64,000 nt of DNA from Thauera humireducens (lineage in GTDB: Bacteria; Pseudomonadota; Gammaproteobacteria; Burkholderiales; Rhodocyclaceae), in NCBI RefSeq assembly GCF_001051995.2, contig NZ_CP014646.1:1116001-1180000 (forward strand), in the 5' to 3' direction. The notes under the pieces were generated by a model, which made no database searches, was not told where the DNA came from, and saw only the letters and a list, made by a program, of their open reading frames with translations. Positions 1-8,800 of the stretch are shown piece by piece (the stretch's first letter is position 1; every line of letters begins with the position of its first letter). The translations under genes were made by a program, and so were the position numbers.

Positions 1-1
1 C

Positions 2-259
2 CGTCGCCCGGGCGCAGCCTCGCTCGACCTGGCCTATGTCGCCTGCGGCCGCCTCGACGGCTTCTGGGAAATGGGCCTGTCGCCGTGGGATATGGCAGCC
101 GGCGTGCTGCTGATCCAGGAAGCGGGCGGGCTCGTGTCCGATCTGTCGGGCGAAGCGGACTTCATGGCCACCGGCAACGTGGTCGCCGGCACGCCGAAGA
201 TCTTCGGCCAGCTGCTGCCGATCATCCAGGCCTACCGTCCGGCCAACATTCAGGCCTGA
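2..259 (+). CDS. suhB: Inositol-1-monophosphatase (SuhB), C-terminal part
   Basis: This is the last 85 codons of a chromosomal SuhB-type phosphatase, which hydrolyses myo-inositol-1-phosphate and in many proteobacteria also acts in rRNA antitermination complexes. The frame is open from base 2. It shows the family's C-terminal signature [20 protein letters not shown] followed by the metal-binding segment [18 protein letters not shown], whose Asp is a catalytic metal ligand. The gene begins outside the window. It ends 25 bp before a strong hairpin. Its identity is clear and its neighbours mark this end of the window as host chromosome. Confidence 0.93.
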   Translation, partial: RRPGAASLDLAYVACGRLDGFWEMGLSPWDMAAGVLLIQEAGGLVSDLSGEADFMATGNVVAGTPKIFGQLLPIIQAYRPANIQA

Positions 260-284
260 CTGGTCCATCGTCATCCAACAAGCC

Positions 285-312
285 GGGTGGGGCGAGCTCT
301 CGCGCCCCACCC
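285..312. terminator. Hairpin between convergent suhB and PHB-depolymerase genes
   Basis: GGGTGGGGCG (285-294) pairs perfectly with CGCCCCACCC (303-312) around an 8-nt loop. It lies 25 bp after suhB and 8 bp from the end of the opposing gene. The T-tract is poor on both sides, so its strength as an intrinsic terminator is uncertain, but the position fits a shared bidirectional terminator. Confidence 0.6.
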
Positions 313-319
313 TGCCGGT

Positions 320-1408
320 TCATCGCGCAGCGCGCCCCGGTTCCACCGCTGCAGGCGCGGTGAGGCGGTCGATCATGGCCCGGATGGCGCGAACCTGTCC
401 GCCGTCCCGGGTCGCGTACGTCGGCCCGCTGTAGCCCCACCAGTCCCAGCAGCCTTTCGGGTTGTACACCCAGCGCCACGACCCCCACGCCAGTCCGCTG
501 CGCGCCGCGACCTGCGGGTAGAGCACCACGATACGATTGGTGTCGGCCCATTCGTTATAGCCCGCACGTTCGACGAAGCGCCTGCCGATCTCGCCCTCCC
601 CCTGACGGCAGCCATGCAGCGCAACGTGGAGCCTGCAGCCGCCCTCGCGGCAGGCCTGCGGAACGTAGGCGTAGCCTTGCGCCGCCATGCTCAGCTCGAT
701 CGGCGGGACGACGGCGAATTCGCGCTGCTCGAATGCGATCACCTCGCCGCCGGCCCGAGCAACCCGCGGCGCCAAGGGCCCATACAGATGCGCCAGCAAC
801 GCGCCCGCCGCATCCAGCTCGCCACAGCGGTTGATGAAGGGCGGTGCGGACGTATCGCATGCATTCGCCGCCGGATCCGCGATCGAGATCATCGCGTGAC
901 CCGCGCCCTCGTGCCGCACGTAGCGCACGGCCTCATCCGCCAGCCGGCGGCGATAGAAGGTGACCAGGCTATCGACCACCGGCCGCTCGACCGTGCGGTC
1001 CGCACTGCCCGAAAGCACCCACACCCGGTCGTCCGCCAGTCCGACCGGATCGTCGATGCGCCCGGCACGTGCCCACGCTTCGATGCGCGCCACCGTGGCG
1101 TCCGCACTGGGCACCCGGTCGGGCGTCCGCGGCGCCATGCAGTCGCCGAGCGCACGCCACATGCTGCCTTCGGCGCAGTCGTAGGGTCCGCCGGCGATCA
1201 CGCCGGCGCCCCTGACCAGGCTCGAGTGCGCCACCTGGAGCTGCACCGCCATGTAAGCCCCCGACGAGACGCCGGAGACGGTCACCGTTGCCGCGTCCGC
1301 CCCCAGCGCTGGCAAGGCTTGCGCCGACACCGTCGTGCCGGACAAGAGGCAGACCATGCCGAGCGCCACATGCTGCAGCCAGCCGCTCACTCCGATTCGA
1401 CGCTTCAT
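320..1408 (-). CDS. Secreted PHB-depolymerase-family esterase
   Basis: A 362-residue alpha/beta-hydrolase of the extracellular poly(3-hydroxybutyrate) depolymerase-like esterase family. A signal peptide is visible (MKRR, then a hydrophobic stretch, ending near SAQA). The lipase box is GVSSG, in VTVSGVSSGAYMAVQLQV, and the C-terminal part contains LHVALHGCRQ and a Trp-rich end typical of the family. I start at the ATG at 1408 because GGAG lies 6 bases upstream and the signal peptide begins there; the longer open frame upstream is unlikely. The enzyme probably hydrolyses PHB oligomers or related esters in the periplasm or outside the cell. It diverges from the mutS fragment and is host, not phage. 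Confidence 0.85.
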   Translation of the reverse strand: MKRRIGVSGWLQHVALGMVCLLSGTTVSAQALPALGADAATVTVSGVSSGAYMAVQLQVAHSSLVRGAGVIAGGPYDCAEGSMWRALGDCMAPRTPDRVPSADATVARIEAWARAGRIDDPVGLADDRVWVLSGSADRTVERPVVDSLVTFYRRRLADEAVRYVRHEGAGHAMISIADPAANACDTSAPPFINRCGELDAAGALLAHLYGPLAPRVARAGGEVIAFEQREFAVVPPIELSMAAQGYAYVPQACREGGCRLHVALHGCRQGEGEIGRRFVERAGYNEWADTNRIVVLYPQVAARSGLAWGSWRWVYNPKGCWDWWGYSGPTYATRDGGQVRAIRAMIDRLTAPAAVEPGRAAR

Positions 1409-1540
1409 CCTCGACTCCAGAACCCGAATTCGTGCACGACAGATGCACAAGCGCGCCTGCATGCGTAAACTCCGCGGGTTTCGACCACGACCGGGCTGGC
1501 CGCCCGACGCAGCCGCCCGCTCCCCGATCAAGAGGTTGCA

Positions 1541-1627
1541 TTGACGCCCCACCCCAAGCCCCACGAACTGAGCGAAGCCGAGATCAGCGCCCACACGCCC
1601 ATGATGCAGCAGCGCTTTCATCAATAA
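1541..1627 (+). pseudogene. mutS: mutS 5' fragment cut by the prophage
   Basis: A TTG start with GAGG 5 bases upstream opens a frame reading MTPHPKPHELSEAEISAHTP and then MMQQ. HTPMMQQ is the near-invariant N-terminus of proteobacterial MutS, the mismatch-recognition ATPase, where it is followed by YLR(I/L)K. Here the codons after MMQQ read RFHQ and stop, so only the first about 24 codons belong to mutS. The rest of the gene is absent from the window and is expected beyond the right end of the prophage. Intact MutS is about 860 residues, so no mismatch-repair protein can be made from this piece. Confidence 0.8.
1601..1627. other. Probable left attachment junction (attL)
   Basis: Similarity to mutS ends after the two CAG codons at 1607-1612. 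The sequence after that is unrelated and AT-richer, and leads straight to phage-side genes. The crossover core would lie at or just before 1612. The second copy (attR) cannot be seen, so the exact core is unknown. If the SRAP gene were chromosomal, the junction could instead lie in 2457-2804. Confidence 0.5.
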
Positions 1628-1704
1628 TCCTAATCAATCTGCAGCTGACGCTTTACGAAGTTACGCCAATCACTACGCTGGCAGCCTGCAGCGCGAACGG
1701 AGAT

Positions 1705-2373
1705 CTACGCTTGGACGGGTCGAACTAACTCCGGCCCCTGCGCCCGCGGATTTCCCACCGCTCGCCCCACCGGATAGACCTCCATGTCCGCTGACGGATA
1801 TTCGTTCGCCAACTCCCGCACCAGATTCGCGTCCGTGATCTCGGGATCCAGCCAGGCTGCGTAGTCCTTGGGCCGGATGATGACCGGCATTCGATCATGG
1901 ATCGGCCGCATCAGATCGTTCGCAGCAGTTGTAAGAATCGCGAAGGTGAGGACAAATCCCTCTGGCCCTTCCCAGTGCTCGAGAAGACCTCCGAAGCCGA
2001 ACAGGGCCTCGCCGCCGCTGGGCCTGATGAAGTAAGGCTGCTTGTATCCGGCGACCGGCACCCACTCATAGAAACCTGACGCCGGTACGAGAGCGCGCGA
2101 CCGCTTGAACGCATGTCTGAACATCGGCTTCTCGCCCGCAGTCTCGACCTTCGCGTTGATGGGTTGAGCCAGTTTGCCGGGCTCCTTCACCCAGGACGGC
2201 AGCAAGCCCCAGCGTGCGGCTATCAATTCGCGCGCTCCATCGGCGCCACAGCGCACAATCGGCGCATCCTGCGACGGCGCAATGTTAAAGCGCTCCTCAA
2301 GGTCAGCGGGCTCGACGCCAAACTGGCCTCGCAGGCGCGACTGAGGGCCATACAGGGCATAGCGACCGCACAT
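1705..2373 (-). CDS. SRAP-family (SOS response-associated) protein, YedK/HMCES-like
   Basis: A 222-residue SRAP protein. Members attach through the Cys after the initiator Met to abasic sites in single-stranded DNA, protecting them. The start MCGRYA places this Cys at position 2. Further family motifs are NIAPSQ, RWGLLPSW, NAKVETAGEKPMFRHAFK, RALVPASGFYEW (catalytic Glu) and HDRMPVII. The ATG at 2373 is chosen because it gives Cys2 and follows a strong GAGGAGG. A consensus LexA box lies 64 bp upstream, so SOS induction is likely. It lies inside the inferred attL and is probably carried by the prophage, though a chromosomal origin is not excluded. Confidence 0.92.
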   Translation of the reverse strand: MCGRYALYGPQSRLRGQFGVEPADLEERFNIAPSQDAPIVRCGADGARELIAARWGLLPSWVKEPGKLAQPINAKVETAGEKPMFRHAFKRSRALVPASGFYEWVPVAGYKQPYFIRPSGGEALFGFGGLLEHWEGPEGFVLTFAILTTAANDLMRPIHDRMPVIIRPKDYAAWLDPEITDANLVRELANEYPSADMEVYPVGRAVGNPRAQGPELVRPVQA

Positions 2374-2436
2374 CGCATCCTCCTCAGGTAATCCGGTGCT
2401 GCGACACACTACACCGCTCAAACCGGCACGTATAAA

Positions 2437-2452
2437 CTGTAATTTCGTACAG
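2437..2452. promoter_or_regulatory. LexA box
   Basis: CTGTAATTTCGTACAG matches the proteobacterial LexA operator consensus CTGT-N8-ACAG with both half-sites perfect. It lies 64 bp upstream of the SRAP start on the minus strand and 17 bp upstream of an ATG on the plus strand, so it could control either direction. The SRAP family's known SOS association favours the minus-strand gene. Confidence 0.75.
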
Positions 2453-2453
2453 T

Positions 2454-2654
2454 TCATACAGACGACTCATGTTCGTTCGCATCCGCCGCCTTCGCCAAGG
2501 CGGCCGCCGTATTCCGGACCACCAGGCGGATCTGCCCGAGCACGAAGCCGTAGGTGATCTGCGATCGGCTGCCCGCAGTTTTGAGCTCCATCAGCCGCTG
2601 TCGAACACCGGCCCGACATACGTGCTCCACGACGCTCGCGTGGTCGCCGTTCAA
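2454..2654 (-). CDS. Alternative hypothetical frame opposite 2469-2789
   Basis: The minus-strand frame to the stop at 2454 has G/C at most third positions and a protein-like sequence (SVVEHVCRAGVRQRLMELK, ITYGFVLGQIRLVV). The only candidate start codon I see is the TTG at 2654; upstream it stays open to the stop codon of the giant gene in the same frame. It could be the decayed tail of a gene, or a downstream cistron with a non-standard start. It is listed as an alternative to the plus-strand frame. Confidence 0.3.
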   Translation of the reverse strand: MNGDHASVVEHVCRAGVRQRLMELKTAGSRSQITYGFVLGQIRLVVRNTAAALAKAADANEHESSV

Positions 2655-2789
2655 GCGGGCGTCGGCGGCATGCTCATCCGTGGGTTCGAGGAGTACCGCG
2701 GCTGCGCCGTGCTGCAGGAGTGGGAGGTCACGCCCCTTGATCAGGTCATCGGCAACGATGGACTGAAGCGCTGGAACTGGTCTCCCTAG
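2469..2789 (+). CDS. Hypothetical protein, doubtful strand
   Basis: A 106-codon frame starting just after the LexA box. The first half is Arg-rich and poor. The second half has a plausible composition (YRGCAVLQEWEVTP). No Shine-Dalgarno is visible. On the opposite strand a frame continues without a stop from the giant gene's stop codon (2805) down to 2454. It has good codon use in 2454-2640, reading for example RQRLMELKTAG and ITYGFVLGQIRLVVRN. At most one of the two is likely to be coding throughout, and I cannot choose. Nothing about function can be said. Confidence 0.3.
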   Translation: MFVRIRRLRQGGRRIPDHQADLPEHEAVGDLRSAARSFELHQPLSNTGPTYVLHDARVVAVQAGVGGMLIRGFEEYRGCAVLQEWEVTPLDQVIGNDGLKRWNWSP

Positions 2790-2804
2790 CCTAGGTCGCT
2801 CACT

Positions 2805-5800
2805 TCACAGGGCTTCCGCAAACCTGCCCACATCGAGCACGTCGCGCCGCGTGCGCGGCAGGTACACCCCCTCCTCTGCCTCGATGATTCGGCGCTCTCG
2901 ATTGCGCACGCTCTGCCACAACTGCGGCGGAGTGATACGGCGGCCTGGATTGACCTTGTTGAATTCGGCGATCGCGCTACGTGCCTCGACCATGCCGCCC
3001 TGGTCCTGCTCCATCGCGGCGCGCGCAAACTGCGTAACCAAGTCCTGGCGGCGCTCGTTGAGCCGTCGATCCGCGCTCATCAGCGCGCTACGACCCTCGA
3101 AGGCAAGGCGGATCTCGGAGGGCGAGAAGCCGGACGCCTGCCCGAGCACGCCGGCCAAGCTCACCTCGTCCTTGATGACCACGCCAGTCCGGTCGACTTC
3201 ACCTTCGCTGTACTGGCGGTATGCCTTGATCGGGTTGCGCGCGAAGATCGGCAGCATGTCCTCCAAGCCGCGGGCGTAATCGCCGTCTGACATCTTTTGC
3301 GCGCCCTTGGCCGCATTCACGCCCATGCCGATCACCGGGCCAAGCATGGCCGTGGCGAAGGCTTCGGCCCAGCGCTGACCCTCCAGGCTCTCATTCACGT
3401 CCGGCAGCAGCAGCTTGTCCAAACCCACGCGCCCGGAGACGTCCCACGGCGTCAGACGCGAGAAGCCGCGGGCGATCACCTCGGAGGCTTTCGGCCCAAA
3501 GGCGTCTGCCAGCATGTTGCGCAAGGCAACCTCGGCGTCCCACGGCTCATCGTCGCTTCCACCCAGCGCAGAGGCCAGCGCCAGAAGCGTGCCAACCATC
3601 GGCAGGCCCAGCACGCCGGCCGCGGCCGCGTGCATGGTCATCAGCGAGGCAAAGACCTTGCGCGCCTCGCGCCTCACCTCGGGCGACTCGCCCTTGACCG
3701 ATTGGTAGGCATTGCGCGCGATCGTGTAGATCATGTTCTGCGCGTATTGCTTGAACAGCAGCACAACCTTGGCGACGTTGCCCTGCATAACCCGCGGCCG
3801 GTTGCCGGCCGAGTAGTCGAAGTGTCCGTCGTAGGTCGCCTTCACCGCCTGCGCGTAGGCCGTGTCGTGCTTCGCCCCGGCATCCCGCGCAAGACGGTAG
3901 GCAGCCAGGAATGTAGCCTGCCGGTTGAAGCGCTCTGCATGGTGGAACAGGAAGCTCGCGGCGCGCATTACCGGGCGGATCTTCCACATTACCTTGGCGT
4001 CCTCGCCCTGGGCGATGCCGGCGAGGTCGTGCGCCATGGTCACGTCGATCACCCCAGTTCGCACCGCCTCATCGTAGGCGGCGATCTCATCCTCGTTCTT
4101 CAGGCGCGAGCGAAGATCGTTCTTGCCCTCCATCGTTTCCTTCGAGGCCGTCATCAGGGCGGTGCCAGCCTTCCTGAATCCCCACTTAGCACCCAGCACC
4201 GGGTAGGCGACGAGCGGCGTCTGCGACAGGTTCACAACCGCGGCGGCCGGCGAAATGCCCAAGTAGTAGACGAAACCGAAGCTGGTCAGCGCCGTCGAGA
4301 GCGGGTTGCTCTTCGGGTTCATCATCGCTTCGTGGCGCTTGTTCATTTCATCAACGACACGCTGCGCCGCAGGCTGGTCGAAGTCCTCAAGCGCGCTCAT
4401 CTCGTCGACGTGCTTCTGCATGCGCTCGAGCTCGGCCTGCATCTGATCGCCGTACCGCAGCTTGGCAAGGTAGCGCGCGCCGTGGAAGGTGTTTTGCGCG
4501 AAGGCCCGGCGGGCATCCTGGCTGAAGCCGGGCGTACCCTTGCGGTGGATGCCGTGCTTCGCCCACGACAGATCGGGCAACGACGACAAGTAGAGTTGGC
4601 CCAGCGTGTCTTCCAGTTCAGCCATCACGCGAGGATCAAGCTGCTGCTCATCGAGCGCGTTGAACAGTTCGGACATGAAGCCGCGCCCGACCATGTCTCG
4701 TCCAGCGATGAACTCCTTGCTCAGAATGACGCGCCCGACCTGATACCCGTCCTTCGCCGGGAACGCCTTGACCATCTCCTGACGCATGGCTTCCGCCTCG
4801 GCCATCGTCTCGGCGCGCGACACGCTCGCAACCTTGCCGTTTTCGTCCTTCGTCACCACGACGTACTGCCCGAAGCGGGCGAGCGGGAAGTACACGCCCT
4901 TGATCGACTTGAAAAAGTCGTCATCCATGCGCTTCAGGAGCTCCGCACGCCGCTCTTCTCGGAGTTCGCTGCGCATGATCCGATCGGTGATGGCCTGCCG
5001 CACCTCCGCATGATGCTTGCGGTAGTGGTCGCGAGCCTCCCGATAGACCTTCTGCGCCTCCGGCGAGAGTTGCGCAAATTGCGCCTTGAGCATGCGGGTC
5101 TTGGGCAGATCGTCGCCCGGCATGTACTCGACTGCCTCATCCGCGTCGATCTGCGCCAGAGTCGCGTCGTGCATCAGTTCGGCCAGCTTGCCCTCGTCAG
5201 GCAGCTTGCCCCAGCGGCGCGCGAGATCATCGGCGGATGCACCGACATCGTTCTTGTCGGCCTCCATCTGCGCGGCGAGGCGGTCGTACTCGGCCAGCGG
5301 CAGCACGTCGCCATAGACGTCGACCAGTTGCCGGCGGCCAAGGAACTGCAGACCCAGCTTCAACCAGTCGGTCAGCTTGTGCTTGCCGGCCCTCTTCACG
5401 TCGTGGACGGTGATTGACTTCAGGCCGTCGCCGATGTTCTTGGCGAGAGCCTGGGCGCCTTTCATGCTGGCGCGGCTGAACTGGACGTCCTGCGACTGCT
5501 CGTCTTGCGCCATGCTTGCAGAAACCGTCACAGAGCGCCCACGCACCTCGCCAGTGGCGGCTTTATCCAGCCCAGCCATTGCGTAGCCGACGAAGTCGTC
5601 GACGGTCATGGTCTTCGCCCCCAGGCCGTTGCGCAGCGCCCAGGTGCGGACCATGCCAAGGAACGAGCGCAGGAAGTCGCCGATACGCTTCCCGAGCGTC
5701 TTGTCAGCCCACTGCACGAAGGCATTGTCGGCGAACTGGTAGCCCGCGCTCCGGCCTTCGATCACAGCCTGCTCGACGATGTAGGCGGATGCCTCAGACG

Positions 5801-8800
5801 CCTTGTTCGATTCGCCGGCCATTGCCATGCGACGCGCTACGCGATCGAAGAAGGCGCGCATCGCCGGGTCTTTCAGCGACTGCCGGCCGCGCACCATTTC
5901 CATCGCGCGCTGGTCGATCTTCTGGCGCTGCTGGCCGTGCATCACCTCATGCAGCAGCACTGCGGTTGCGGTGACAGGATTCAGGTTCGGGCCGACAAGG
6001 AAGGTCAGGCCCGACTTGGGATCGTAGAAGCCGTTGACGACACCGGCCGTAGAGAACTTGCGCATCGTCGAGTCGAGGTCGCGGCCGGTCTTCTCGGCCA
6101 CGATCCGGCCAACTTCACGCATGTCCGCGGTGTTGATGACGACGGCGCCGCCACGCTTGCCGGCACGGCCACGCTCCAGCATCTTCTGCGTAACCTCCGA
6201 CAGTTCGCCGAACTGCAGGCGCATCGCCCGGACGAGCCCCTTCTCGGTGATACCGGTCAGCAGTGCGTTGCGATCGCGCAGGGAGGTCGCCGAGAAGGCC
6301 ACTTCAGGGTCAGCATCTCCCGGCTGCCGGTCCCCGCCATCAACGGCCGGGCGGTCGATCACCACCATGCGCGCATTGACGCCCGTCTGCACAGGAAGGG
6401 CGGGGTCCATGAACGAGCCTTCGGGCAGCTTCTCCGACGTGCCGCCAACGGATTCGAGCCAGTCGCGGAAGTCTTGTGCACGCTTGTCCTGACCGAAGAA
6501 GACCCCTTCGCCCATGATCGCCACGATCCGGCCGCCAGGGCGCAGCAGCGTGAATGCGTGCTGCACATGCTCGGCGTCGCGGCGGTCGCTGAAAGGCGGG
6601 TTCATGATGATGCGGTCGTAGCCGCTCCACGATCCGCGATGCGCCACCCCTACAACCTCGTCACGGTTGTACAGCCCAAGACGATTGCCCTGTTCGTCTT
6701 CGAGTCGAACGCGCTGGCTGCCCATGCCCCCTAGGCCACGCAAGACGCCTTGCTTGCCATCAGGCGCGCGGAAGATGTCGCCGTAGGTGAAGAAGCTGCG
6801 CGGCTCCATGTTCATGAAGTCGTTCACTTCGGCGACGTGGTAGCCCTTTTCCTCCAGTAGTTCGCGGCGATCGGCGGAAATCTCCACCACGTCCGGCTCT
6901 GCACCCGCCTCCCGGATGCGGTCGGCGATGTGCCCCATGCCGGCGCTTGGCTCAAGCACTGCCATGTCGGGCGTGATGTCCGCCGCCTCGACCATTTGGT
7001 CGGCGATCTCAGCCGGCGTCGGGAAGAAGTCCAGCCCGTCCGCGCGGCGCCCGACCATCGCGAGCTCCATCTCGCGGACCTTGTTGGCCACGGCGGTTTC
7101 TTGCAGTCCGATCACCTCCCGCAGCGCCGAACGGAACTCGCTCGGCGTCTCGATGCCGATTCGGGAAAGAAGCTTGCGGCGGTCGTAGGCGTTCTGGAAC
7201 TGCCACGGCACGGAAAGGCCGTTGGCCTTGTTGCCGCGGCGCCCGATGGCTTCCACCAGCTCCTTGCCGAACTCGCCCGACAAGGTGATGCGCTTGTCAC
7301 CATCGCCCGCCCACACCTTTCGGCTCATCGCTTCGGACGGACTCAGGATGACGCGGTTCTGGCCGCGCTTGACCGGCAGCACGATGGCCTTGCCGACCAA
7401 TCCACTCCTGCGGATGGCGCGCTCGGCGTCATCGCGGCTGGCGAACTCGGCCAGCGCGTCACCGCGCCCGAACTGCGACACCGCACGGATGTTATTTCGG
7501 GCGAACTCAAGATAGGCGTCAGTCACGTCATCGGCCACGCTCATCAGCTTCTGGCCGAGCTTCTTCGTGCCGTCGATCTCTAGCATCTGGCGGCCGAGCA
7601 TCGCAAGATCGGAGCGGAACGCGGTGTAGCTCGGGAACTCGGCAAAGCCTGCCGTCTCGGCGGTCGCCGGCTCGCCCCTGCGCTTTTCCTGTTCAGCGTA
7701 GCTCGGGTACTTCGCGCGCAGTTCATTGTCCTTGGCGGTGCGCACGTAGCCCAGCAGCGCATCGACCTGCGTGCGCGTGCGCACGGCATCGAGGAACTTC
7801 GCCTTGCCGCCCTGGATCGCTTGCGCGATGTTGCGCATCGTCCGGGCCGTTGCCTTCTGTGCCGCCGCCGCGTTGAGCGCCGCCGAGGCAAAGCGGGCGC
7901 GGCGCGCGGTGTTGGCCTTGCGATCGCGGCTCTCTTCGGCGTTGGCTTCCTGCTCCATGCGGTCAGCCATCTCGACCAAGCGCTCGGCTGCGGTCTGACT
8001 CTTATCGTCGGCGAATGCGTCACGGCGCTGCTCGACCTGATCCTTCGCTGCCTCAACGTCGCCGCCCGCCAGCTTCAGGAATGCCTCTGCATCCTCGCGC
8101 GTCCTGAACTGGAAGCCGGGCACGGCGCCGTTGCCACGGAACGTTGAATACCGCCCGCCCAGCCGCTTTGCGCCAGCCAACACGGTGTTGTAATCCTCCC
8201 TGCTCAGGCGGTCGGCCAGTTGCACGACGAAAAGGTCATGCCCGTCGCGCGTGTGCTTTGTTGCGATTATCTGCCCGCCCGTTGTCTGGCCGGCTGCGCG
8301 AACCTCATTTTGCGCAGCACGCTTGCGCGCCTCGCGGGCCTCGCGCGTTCCTTCTGCTTCGAGCTCGTCGTAGCGGATGCGCTGCTCCGGGGTCAGCATC
8401 AGAAACGCCTCATGCCGCGTCTTGCCTTCCCGGATGTGCTCGCTCATCAGGCTGCGGTAGTCGTTGAGCGTCTGCGGGTTCGCCATTGCCTCAGCGCGCG
8501 CCGTGCGGCGGACCTCAGCCTCTCGAATGGCCGCCTCGCGGTCACGGACGTACTGCGCCAGCTTGTCGGCGTCGGTCGCCTCGACCATGCGGCGCACCGC
8601 TTTCTGGTAGCTATCGCGCGCAATGCCGTAGCTCACGGTCTCGCCAAGTGCGTACTCGCCGATCATCTGTCGATAGACGGCGTCGACCACGCCGTCTTTC
8701 TTCTCGTTGGCGTAGCGCATTTGCAGGTACGGCCCGCCATCGCGCAGCAGTTCGGCCTTGGTCTTTGCGCTCAGTTCGGCCTTGATGGCGGCCTCGTTGG

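Noticed and set aside
3297..5417. 706-codon open frame on the plus strand, antisense to the giant gene
   Set aside because: It is a mirror of the GC-rich minus-strand frame, rich in Arg, His and Leu without any motif, and the opposing frame has clear domains there.
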